Source: Epinephelus fuscoguttatus (Eukaryota; Chordata; Actinopteri; Perciformes; Serranidae). From it: a stretch of DNA of 64,000 bases. Below are positions 45,774 to 58,300 of the stretch, one piece after another. Each line of letters opens with the position of its first letter. Positions within the stretch are counted from its first letter, which is position 1. The notes under the pieces were generated by a model, which worked only from the letters and a program-made list of their open reading frames with translations, made no database searches and had not been told where the DNA came from. Location: assembly GCF_011397635.1 (NCBI RefSeq), contig NC_064758.1, forward strand, positions 18,239,513 through 18,303,512. The letters are read 5' to 3'. The translations under genes were made by a program, and so were the position numbers.

Positions 45774-48700
45774 GTAGGACGTTTGTCACGACACATAAAC
45801 ACATACGCAAGCAAGTAGCAGCCTTCACATGCTAATAACGCGGTGTTGATCGACAAATGACGAGAACAGCGCGGCTACCGGCGTCGCTGCGTCGGTCCTC
45901 ACGGGATGATCACCCAGATAATCCGCTCCGGGTCCGTTACAATACACAGAAGGCTTCTTTAATGTCACTGTGTTCAGTCGATGGTCGACAGTGTTTAATT
46001 TTAGCTGCTTTATGACGCGTCAAACGGCATGTGTTCAGGTTTTTCAGCCGGTGGGTTACCGGCAGACATGCTGATCATTTATGTCGTATGTGATGACCTC
46101 AGCGTGATAAGCACCGGTAGGACACGCGCTGAGCCCACCAAGGACACATTAAGGTCGCCATCATTTCACCGAAACTACCATAAAAGTTTCATTTCAAGGC
46201 GTAGGCTTGAATTAATGTGCGCATGCAAACAGTTTGTCTGGAGTGTGCTGTTAAATCCCGTGTAGTTGAGCCTTTAATATTTATCACCATAATAAAGAAG
46301 AACAGTGACAGCAAACAGTGACGTATGTGATACAGCGGTAATGACTGGTGCCTATTAAAATACCTTTGCAATGAATAAGCTCAATTTCCTAGCAGCATGC
46401 AGTTTGTTGTACTTGTGCTTGCCTCTAGGTGGAGCCATATAACTCTCTACAAGAAGTAGGCTGCACTCAGCTGCTTCAGAAAAAACCCTGACAATTCAGA
46501 TGAAGCTTAATTTCACTGAAAGTTATATTAGAGCTGAATATTATGTTTGAATTTGTTTTGCAGTTTGCCCCATGGCTTTAAATTCCCTCAAAACAGCAAC
46601 ATGAATATCAATTCTTACTTAAAATATAATTGCTATGTCCAGTTTTGTCTTGTCTATTGCATTACATGTAGCAAACAGTGCCACATTTTGAAACACTGTC
46701 AACCCAACCACTGCTTTGTGTATGTTCGGACTAAAGGAAAGAGGATATTTTTAACTTGAGAGCTAAGACATGTACTGACGCAATCATAGCATGAGGTGGT
46801 TTGGTTATAGTGAAAGCAGTCTTCAGCAGAAGCCTTAAAAATAGACTCTACTTACAAGTCTGTCATCATATTTTGCACTAAATGTAAGAAACATCACACA
46901 GTCCCCTTAATTATCTCTGCAAGACATTCTCACAAACATGTCATGATGTTTGTCCGGTTTTAAAGCTGCTGCACAGTTAAGTGACACATTTTTATGAACA
47001 TATCAGGCTGTTCAACCCAAGTAAAATCAACAATGAAAATATCCACCCATTTGGTTGTCATATCCGTGTTACTGATAAGAGTTTGCCCAAAGTTTGTCTT
47101 ATGCAAACATTTTCTGAAAGCAAAAATACTCTGAAAGCACAATCTCCAGACAGGCTGATCACACAGTGAGTGCTTCACAATGAGAGAAGCTGGTTTACTG
47201 TACACACTGTATTGTGTGGTAAAGAATAGGAATATGAGGCTGATCAGTTGATTCTGGCCTGAGTGGAAACTGTAAAGCCTTCTTTACTATACGTGATCCA
47301 GGCTTCGTTTTTAAATGACAACATGACAACAACAAGCAACATTGTCATATCACAGTTTGTGTAGTGTATTGATTTTCCATATTTGTGTGATGATGTAATG
47401 TGATGCCAGCAGACTGACACGTCATCCCTAGATCGGACACAGAATCTGAGCAGAAACTGTTTCACTGGACATAAAATAGGATTTGAGGATTATTTTATGA
47501 TCAGTTTCCTTGAACCTGCCCGCAGAATAGAATTCAGACACAGCCCACAGTGACCTTTACCCTCAGTACAAACAGTTTAACAGTTAAAGGTGTGTGTGTG
47601 CAATTAGATGTGGGTGGTTAGCTGGTTTGTTTATATAGGGATTTGTCAATGATTGCGACCACGCCCCTCAGTCAAAATTCAGTGTGTCTCATGGCTGCCA
47701 TGCTAAGGCTACATTTGTAGTGTGAAATGGTGGGTCTTACTTTTATTTTTCCAATTTCATTTCACTGTAGTTTAACCAGAATTTATATTAATTATATGCA
47801 GAAATAAGATACCACCCAACACCAACTGGCCTCACAATATGGGGTACACCAGCAGCAGCCATTTTTAACAGTATTAAAGTCTTTTGAAGAATTTTACCTT
47901 CCTAACCTGGGACTTTGCTGAGCTTATTGCCAGTGATCCACTTTCTTGATCACTGCAGCTTCCTCCAGAAACATTCATTATGCACCTACATAGTCTGCTT
48001 TATTTTTAGCCACGCTAAACTTTCACCTCCTACGCGCTTTCTCTTGGCTGCCCTTACCTGTGTACGTCAAATTCAAACCACAATTCCTAACACTTATGTC
48101 ACGTGTGACTCCAGAGACATGTGTCCAAACGGCCTGGTGATTGCTCTGCTTAGACTCTTCTTCACTACAACTCTCATTGATAACATGTCTCAACTTCTCT
48201 GGAAAAAACAAGTCACATCCTGTTTTCTTTTCTTTTTTTTAAGAGGAACCTAACATCAGATTGTACGATTCCCTTTCATCACGTCATCATATCACCTATC
48301 CCTGGGCTGCAAACTTGAATGTTGCCTCTAAAAAATCCACCTTTCTGACTTTTTTTTATCACATCCTATTCACTTTGCAGAATTATTTCAGAGATGCATC
48401 ATTTTAGAGATCAGACAACATTTCAGGGATTACATGCTTTTTCATCGGTTGTAATGACCAGTACAGACCCACTACTGCACTGTAAATAGGTAGGATTTAT
48501 CATCTCTGAGCCCAAAGAAATCCCATCATCGTTAGTTTTACGGTACATTTGGAAACATCTGGACCTAGCCTGGTTTTTAAATGAACTTTTAATTGAAGCT
48601 CCCTGACAGTTACCCTGCTTTGTTTGTTTGTTCACTATACCTCAAACTGCTTCACTCTTTTCTTCTCACCTTGAGTCACTTGACATTAGCTTACAAATGT

Positions 48701-49265
48701 GGTAGTTTAGGTTTAAGCTTCAGCTGCAATTACATGCAAGTTTCTTCAGATGAGAGCATCAGCTAAATGTCTGAATTGTGACACATTTTTACTCCTATTG
48801 CTAATACTATAATAATAATAAAAATTCAAAACCTTTAAGCAATGGATAGTCATCTGGTGTGTGTCTGGCCATGCAAACATACACAGAATTAAAGTGTGTG
48901 TTTTATGTTTGTGGACGTACAGTTGTGAATGTTTGATGAATTCCTGTCTTGCCTGGTAATGTTGCCTGGCTGCAACACAGTTCAGTCCTGCTTATGATGC
49001 AGAATACCCTCCACCCCAGTTGCTGATGGGGCTAGGGACAGACATGATGCCAAAATGTGCTTTTCGGAGGCTAATTCACACTCTTCACTGCTGTTCTGCT
49101 CTGCACAGGTAAAAGTTAGATGTTTTGTGTTTGTTTCAGCAAGCTGTGAGAAGATTTTGACTGTACTGATGCACTTGTTCATGGTAGTAGTATGGCTTTC
49201 CCTTTATTTTTAAGCTTAAGATTCTAATAGTGACAACTGATGTTAAAAAACCCAACATTTAGGTG

Positions 49266-49329
<64 letters not shown>

Positions 49330-52300
49330 AAACTTCAAAACCGTTTTGTATAAGTAGGAACATCTGCACACCATTTCTTGCGTCGACTATCTGTTTAGTC
49401 TAGATATTTAATTTAAATATACAGTGCTGGGTACTTTTAACAATCTAGATAAGACGTCATAATTTGATGGTGGATTGCTTTAGGATGTCAGTATATTACA
49501 GGTTCATATCAACATTGTAAAGGGCTTTTGTGCTGGACTGTGTTTGAGAGAAGTGATCTATATTATATTTCTAAAACCTGTGGTCGATTCAGGTGGAATG
49601 TTTTAACAGAGGGGTCTTGTGACACTTACAACTGCTTTGGTTGTGATCTTTGTCTGACTGTAAAAACACAATCATTGTGGAGAACAAAATTCTTTGGGTG
49701 GGGGATCAGCTCATCAAAAGCAAAAATCTCAGATCAGGGTTTCTCAAAGTTTTGATGGCTGAGTGCCATTTTAAGGAGCCAGCATACGATTGAGGACCAT
49801 TGACACACACTGACTTTTTTTTTTTTTTTATCATATATGATTTTTATGCCATTTTCATGACACACTGTCAACACCTACAGTGATTTAGCCCACAGCACAC
49901 TTTACATTGTGTACACATTACATTCTAGTTTTTCACTTTTTAAATACTTTTGAAAGTAATGAAATACAGAGACCGTATAATTTGTGACATTGATTGTACC
50001 CACAGTGGTTAAGCAGAGCCTTTTGCTGCAGTACAGCAACACGACTGCACAAATCACACACAGACCTGCAGTAAACCACAATACTAGAACTGGTAGTATA
50101 ATAATAAGTGCACATTGTTCTGTTAATTTATGAAGACATCTCTGTTGCTGGTTATTTTGGGCTTTTGTTTGATTTTAGATAAACAAAGCCTTTCAGAATA
50201 TGAAACTTTTATCGCCAAATTCAGACAATCAATACAGTTTTGAAGCTTATAAAGGCAAGATGACAAGCTGCAATCACTTGTCAGCTGCACTCAGGTCCTA
50301 CCCAGTGCCACTCCCATCCCTCCCTCTATGTCTACCTGAAATTATGAATGAAAGGCTTTACGTTATAGTAACTAGGCAGGATCCAGGACAGTTTTGTCTG
50401 ATTTCAAATATAAAAGTGTTGGCTTTCAGAATATTAAACCATCTGAGCTAGCCTAGCTTTAAGTGGCTTAGCATCGTGCATCAAAATAATGATGTGCAAC
50501 GTTAAACTTTTGTCAGTATGGACATGCTACACACCATTAGCTTGGTCAGATCCTCTACAGGTCAGTCAATCAGTTCAAATTATGAAAACCATGAGCAGCA
50601 AAGTGTAAGTAATTTTATACTGGCATGGTTAACAAGAGAAACAAAAAAGTGTTAACTCCTCCTTAAGTTCGGGTAAGTGTCCCTTCCTCAGTTATTTATG
50701 TTCCTTTAGTCTGTAAAGGCTCTCCAATCAAAAGAATAAAAAGGAGTTTTCATGAAAAATTGATCCAAGTTGTGAATATTGTCATATGAAGTCCACTGCT
50801 TACTGTATATGCTAACTTCTGCCTTCAAACGGACTGCAGTGAAATATTCTCTTCCTGCAACGTGTTGTAGGGTTTGCTTGTTTTCATTACCCCCGTGGCT
50901 ACAAAATAAAAATATCCCTGTATCTTTTAGTTTATTTTCTCTCCCCAAGGCAGCCACCAGAGTACAGCATTCTCTCCCAGTTTAGAAGAATGGGCTCTGT
51001 CATGTACAACCCCTGGCAAAAATGATGGAATCACCAGTCTTGGAGGATGTTCATTCAGTTGTTAAATTTTGTAGAAAAAAAGCAGATCACAGACATGACA
51101 CAAAACTAAAGTCATTTCAAATGGCAACTTTCTGGCTTTAAGAAACACTAAAAGAAATCAAGAAAAAAATTGTGGTAGTCAGTAACAGTTACTTTCTTAG
51201 ACCAAGCAGAGGGAAAAATTATGGAATCACTCAATCCTGAGGAAAACATTATGGAATCACCCTGTGAATTTTCTTTCCCAAAACTAACACCTGCATCAGA
51301 TTAGATCTGCTCGTTAGTCTGCAGTTAAAAAGGAGTGATCACACCTTGGAGAGCTGTTGCACCAAGTGGATTGACATGAATCATGGCTCCAACACGAGAG
51401 ATGTCAATTGAAACAAAGGAGAGGATTATCAAACTCCTTAAAGAGGGTAAATCATCACGCAATGTTGCAAAAGATGTTGGTTGTTCACAGTCAGCTGTGT
51501 CTAAAATCTGGACCAAGTACAAACAACATGGGAAGGTTGTTAAAGGCAAGCATACTGGTAGACCAAGGAAGACATCAAAGCGTCAAGACAGAAAATTTAA
51601 AGCAATATGTCTTGAAAACAGAAAATGCACAGCAAAACAAATGAGGAACAAATGGGAGGAAACTGGAGTCAATGTCTGTGACTGAACTGTAAGAAATCGC
51701 CTAAAGGAAATGGGATTTACATACAGAAAAGCGAAACGAAAGCCATCATTAACACCTAAACAGAAAAAAACAAGGTTACAATGGGATAAGGAAAAGCAAC
51801 CGTGGACTGCGGATGACTGGATGAAAGTCATATTCAGTGATGAATCACGAATCTGCATTGGGCAAGGTGATGATGCTGGAACTTTTGTTTGGTGCCGTTC
51901 CAATGAGATTTATGAAGATGACTGCCTGAAGAAAACATGCAAATTTCCACAGTCATTGATGATATGGGGCTGCATGTCAGGTAAAGGCACTGGGGAGATG
52001 GCTGTCATTACATCTTCGATAAATGCACAAGTTTACGCTGACATTTTGGACACTTTTCTTATCCCATCAATTGAAAGGATGTTTGGGGATGATGAAATCA
52101 TTTTTCAAGATGATAATGCATCTTGCCATAGAGCAAAAACTGTGAAAACATTCCTTGAAGAAAGACACATAAGGTCAATGTCATGGCCTGCAAATAGTCC
52201 GGATCTCAATCCAATTGAAAATCTGTGGTGGAAGTTGAAGAAAATGGTCCATGACAAGGCTCCAACCTGCAAAGCTGATCTGGCAACAGCAATCAGAGAA

Positions 52301-55300
52301 AGTTGGAGCCAGATTGATGAAGAGTACTGTTTGTCACTCATTAAGTCCATGCCTCAGAGACTGCAAGCTGTTATAAAAGCCAGAGGTGGTGCAACAAAGT
52401 ACTAGTGGTGTGTTGAAGTGTTCTTTTGTTTGTTTGTTTTTCATGATTCCATAATTTTTTCCTTGGAATTGAGTGATTCCATAATTTTTCCCTCTGCTTG
52501 GTCTAAAAAAGTAACCGTTACTGACTACCACAATTTTTTTTCTTGATTTCTTTTAGTGTTTCTTAAAGCCAGAAAGTTGCCATTTGAAATGACTTTAGTT
52601 TTGTGTCATGGCTGTGATCTGCTTTTTTTCTACAAAATTAAACAACTGAATGAACATCCTCCAAGACTGGTGATTCCATCATATTTGCCAGGGGTTGTAT
52701 CTTCACCGCGAGCAGTGCAAACTTTGAAGGCTGTTTTCTCAAAATCATTGCTCAGTGACATTAATTATGTAATGTGACATATTTTGCTTAATATTTAGAG
52801 AACAAAAACAATACTGTTATTATTAGAAAGCGAAGAATCTCCTCCATTTAACAGTGTAAAAAATCTAAGTAAATGTTTTTATGAATGAAGCAATAACGCA
52901 CACAATTTCAGAAAGAAAATGTACATCCTAACCACATAGAAACATTTTTTAAACTCTTAAGTTGGAATCACACATGTCTCTGGGCCTCTTGGCAGATGTG
53001 TCACTGAGACATTCCTTACTCTGCCAGTCTGTCAGCTGTGACACACAAACCTAGGTGTAATGACAACAGGTTGTATTGGTCAACTGCCATCTGTCTGTGA
53101 ATCAGTGGGTGTGTTGAGATCCAGTTTGACTACTCGAGACACCTTAGGCGGAGTCAACCTAACGCCTCATGACATCACTCACCACAACAATGCCAGGGCC
53201 CAAAATCTCAGGAGATGTGCATGTAGAGATCATTCACAAGGGAAGTGGACCAGAGAGCAAGACTGAGAATCAATCAGAGTGCAGAGATGCGTTGCTTTAG
53301 GCCTCCGAGCAGCAAAGCTGAGAAGGCAGTGGTGGTGGAGAAACGCCAAGTCAGTCAAAGTCAGCAAGTCAGCAGAGATGTCATGAGAGATGGGGAGGCA
53401 GGAGCTCCGCAGGGCGCTAAATATCAACTCAGCAGGTAGTTCGTCTCGGACGCGCTCACACATACACACACAATGATGCTGAATTTACAGGATGCTCTGT
53501 CTGATACACTCTTTCTCTTCTCACACACACACAAAACAGTGATACAGTGATATTTATCTTGTACATTGATGTTGTGTTATTTATTGAGGTTTCTGTTGTG
53601 TTGTGCTGATCTGGGCAGAATGAGTTTCCCATGGGGACAGTAAAGGACACCTAATCTTATATTATCTCATACAAAATTTGCTGTTTGAAAAAAAATAACA
53701 ATATTTTAAAAAGTACTAAATGAAAATACTTTTACTTTGTTAAACTTTTTGATTATTGTTCAGACTGTGTCAGACAGGTGCTGATTGATAATTAATTGAT
53801 AGGCTGGTCAGTTTTGAGACTGTAGCTTTTGCTGCTGTTGATTGGACTGAAATATATTCTCAACAGTTTAGCATTTTTGCTTTATATGTATATTAAAGTT
53901 GATTAAAATAAAGGTAAATCAGCACCTCTCTATCTTTCTTCATTCACAACAGTAGTGTTTATCAAAGTGCTGTATAGTAGAGTTATTTATATATTGCCTG
54001 GTTATTATGTGTAACATGACAAGTACATTATTTTAGTTTTGTGTTTTTATTTCCCCTTTAAATGTTGTTTTCAATTCAGTTTAGTTTCAGTTAGTTTCCA
54101 TCGTTGGTTTGCTTGTTTGAGTGAAGTTTTTATTAGTTTCAGTATTAGTATTAGTCATTTTTTATAACAATTTGTCAGGGGCATTGATTTAAGAAGTTCA
54201 GAAGAGGTATGACAACACAAATACAGCGCTTTGTAAAGACAGTTGACTCAAAGTCATAGAGACATTGTCTCAGTGAAGTGCCACCTCACACTCAATGTGT
54301 TGACAGGTTTGATCAAATTGACAGAGACTGAAATGGAAGATATTTGCCATATATTTGAATTTTATTTTAGTTCAGTACATTTTTTTTCAAAGTCTAGATT
54401 TTATTTTAAGTCTAGGTTTTTTCACACCTAGTTTTAAGGGGTTTTTATGGGGGAGTTTTTCCTTATCCGCTGCGAGGGTCCTAAGGACAGACGGATGTCG
54501 TATGCTGTAAAGCCCTCTGAGGCAAATTGTGATTTGTGATATTGGGCTTTATAAAATAAAAGTGAATTGAATTGAAATTGTTTACTCTAGTTTTAGTCAA
54601 ATATAACAACTGTGGCCACGTGTAGTGCTTCTGCTTTGTCTGTGGCAACACGATACTGCTCCTTGGTGTTGCAACAGTAAAATTCCCCACCTGTTCACAT
54701 GTAACTCTGACTCAGACTATTTTTAGAGGAAGTCTACGTCACACTGCCATTCATATAAATAAATATATAAACAAATAAACAATCATTTCTAACTGGCATC
54801 AGTAGTAATCCTCAGATGGTTGACTGTTGTCGTAACCATGAACCAAACATTAAACATGACTCATGCACGATCAGCCTCCCTGTGCAGTGCGATCGCTAAT
54901 GCTATCAAGATGTGGATCTTTGTATTGCACAATGTACACATTCCTGTGAAAGCGTTACCGTCTGATTTCCATGTAAAATTGTAGTGCAGCCGTTCATACC
55001 TTGCGTCTGTGGCGGAGTCTGTTGGAGTATGTAAGCAGATTGGATTGTAACAGGTAAAACTAGTTTAACCCACACATGGAGGAATTGGAAACAGCTGATG
55101 TGCATGGCAACATCCTGTACTGCCAGTGAAAATGATGCTGTATGTCATCATCAGATAGACACAGAGAGGTCAAAAACATCTACAAAACAACTAAGTCCTT
55201 GCAACTCATCAGTAACTATCTGGAAGGACATCTCAACAGATGTGTTCTTAGATAGTTCTGCTATTGCCAAGAAACATGTCAGATTCTTTATGACTTTTTT

Positions 55301-58300
55301 TGTTACAGATAGGGTCAACAAACAAGTCACTTTAACTGAAAACACAGGAACATTTTGTTAACCTTTGATAATGCCGATCAGAGCATCCTCTGCCCCACAC
55401 AGCCAGAACTATCTCAAGTTGTTGGCTCAGCTCTGTACTGTTAAAACTTTAATTACTGTTAAAGCACCAGATGTTGGAGTAGGAAGACACTACCTTTTTT
55501 TCTCCTGAGATCATTGCTCAGCGATGTTTCGACCTACTGCGGCTTTCCACTGAAAAGCCTCTCTGCGGCTGGCCTGCTGACTGTCCCAAGAGTTACAACA
55601 AAACATGGTGAAGCAGCATTTGGTTATCATGCAGCACAAACTTGGAATAACCTCCCAGATGATGTAAGATGAGCCCCATCTGGGACCCCTTTAGGTCAAA
55701 GCTAAAAGCGCCCTTTTTTAACACTGCCTACTCCACCCTGTAATGACCGCAAACTCAATTTTAAAACATTTTAAATAATCTTTTTTATCTTTCCTACTCT
55801 TGTCTGGACTTAACTATTTTTAATGTTTTTTTTTTTTTAAATTGTAAATAATTTATTAATTAATTTTAGCTTTTATATCTTTTCCCTTTTCTCTTTTATT
55901 CTAAGTCTGTATCCTTTATTAAGTTTTATATTTTTATGCTCTGTAAAGCGCTTTGAATTGCCCTGGTGTATGACATGTGCTGTACAAATAAAGCTGCCTT
56001 GCCTTGTCAGGTTTTCACATTTATTGATCCATAGTATTTTTTCCCAACAAGATCCCAAGAACTCTTAAAACAAGATGCTACAGTGATAACACATACACCA
56101 GATCCAGAGTCATGCTAACTAATCTTCTCTTCACTGCAGGATCATGCGGCCAGATGATGCCAACATTGTGGGAAACGTCCACGGCGGCATCATCCTCAAG
56201 ATGATCGAGGAAGCTGGATGCATTGTTGGCACGCGGCACTGCAACACACAGAATGGGGTAAGAGACAACATCTACATTCAGACTATACGCTAAACTAGTT
56301 TATTGTACTGCTGGTAAATTAAGGTGGCAGGACTTCTCTCCTTAAGTTGTTTAGTTAAAGGAAAATGCACCTGCAAAATGACCATTTGTATATCGATTAC
56401 TTACTGCGTGTTACGTTGACGTGGTGAGGAAAAAATTTTCTGTTACATGCCTCTACGGTTAACGAAGAAAGAACGCTCCTAAAAAAGCGGACATTCATTA
56501 TGAAGTGAAGTAATCAGGGTCCAAGTTTCATTTATCCAGTAATGCTCAGTACTTCCCAAACACATGCATTTACACAGGTCAGTACAATCAGTCTCCTGCA
56601 AGCACACACAGGTGCGTTCTAGGCATGCTCCTGTTAGGTAGAAGTGTTTTATAATTTAACATTTTAGAGTAAATGCACATATTTGGGAAGTATGAAATCA
56701 GACTTGGACCATGATTACTTAATGAAAAATGTTTGCCTTTTTTGGATTCTTCATTAACAGTGGAGGCATGCGAGCAAAAAAGATTTTCCTTAGCACTTAA
56801 CACACGGTAAGTAATTGACAATCAGATGGTCATTTTGTGGAGTAGTCCATTTTTACCCACAAAATGGGTGAATTGCACAGTCCTACAATTGTCAAATACC
56901 CAATGTTCCCTCTCAAACCCTAAGAAATAGACAAAAATATAATGTGCACAGGAGTCAACAAATGTGAAGTGTTCAGTAAAGAAAAACATTATTACCATTT
57001 GTTACGTTTACCGCTTCTTTTATTAATGTGGAAAATATGAAAAAAAAAATGGGGGAAATGAGGCAAATGAAGTACCTTAAAAGAGAAAAAATGTTTCTTT
57101 GGTAGAGTTATTGGTTTATTCAATTAGAGACGGTAATCTGCAAAATACAAAAAACTACAACAAAGTTCCACACAGTTCACCTTGTTTGTTAATCGTCTAT
57201 AACAGATTTAAATCTACTATTTTCAAACCGCATGGCTGCATTAATAATTTTTTCAGCATTTTCTCACCCAGATTTGTTTTCCTCCTTACCGCCTTGGTTT
57301 TACTTTTCACCTGGTGAACCTTAACCGACTTTTGTCTTTCATCATTCAATTGTCATCTCAACTACTACAACAATGTGCACATACATGTTTTGCTGTTCAG
57401 ATCAAATATCAGGACACACACATTTTTGGACAAAGCAGCCAATGACACACTGAACTATTGTGATGAAGAGTGAAAAATACTTACATTTAGCATATTCTTG
57501 AAATCCTCTAAAACATTAAAGTCAAATTAGATTCAGAAATGACTTTTAGCTTTTATACTCATTCCTTTGTTCTGTTACTGTATATATTACTCACCATTTA
57601 TACTGTAAATACAAAAGTACCTCCAGTGTTTTATATGTAATTCTATTTGTGTGCTTTATATGTTGTGGTTATGTTATGGTATATGAAAATATAGGCTTGC
57701 AGTTGGTGGTGCCATCACAATCAGTTAATCTATCAAATTTTATTTGTACAGTATAGCACCTTTCATACATACAGGGTTAGTACAATTCAGATGACTGAGA
57801 AGCTGCAAATAAAGCAGTACAGATGTAAAAATCACAAATTTTATGACCACCTCCCCTCACACTACTAATTTCATATAGGATGTTAAGAATTTGGGATTTT
57901 ATCCCGGTGTCTGCCACTCCACTTAAAGACGCCCTGTATAAAGCAGGAAGATACAGACTTTCAGAAGAAATAGCTCATCATAATCAGTTTTATCTTCTGT
58001 TTTACTCAAAGAATATTGTCTGTCATGTTAACATTTATAGGGACACATTTGATTTTTTTTTAAGTGGGGTTGTATGAGGCACTTATCTATCATCAGGGTA
58101 TTACCTACAGTAGACAGCACACCCACACCCTAAAAAGAAGCCTATCTAAGACAAATCAGTATCTGCCTAGTTTATTTCTGATGGGGAACTGGAGCCGTCA
58201 TATCATTCACTTCAAAGCCTCCAGGCTCCTTTGACAAGAACAGTGGTTTTACCTCGCAGAACATGAGAGCTGCTTGTCTACCGCGGCCTCGACCATGTTG

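Larger units (their letters stand above)
45774..56139. other. acot7 intron 1, about 10.4 kb
   Basis: No exon recognised. Contains a (TG)n microsatellite (49267-49327), a Tc1-family transposon (51005-52699), a LINE tail (54435-54580) and a truncated LINE 3' end (55510-56007). One CACGCG site lies at 46123-46128. 46200-49200 and 52800-54400 show nothing else I can name. Confidence 0.6.

Noticed and set aside
55098-55361. 87-codon frame upstream of the LINE remnant
   Set aside because: No reverse-transcriptase or other motif; probably decayed repeat or chance.
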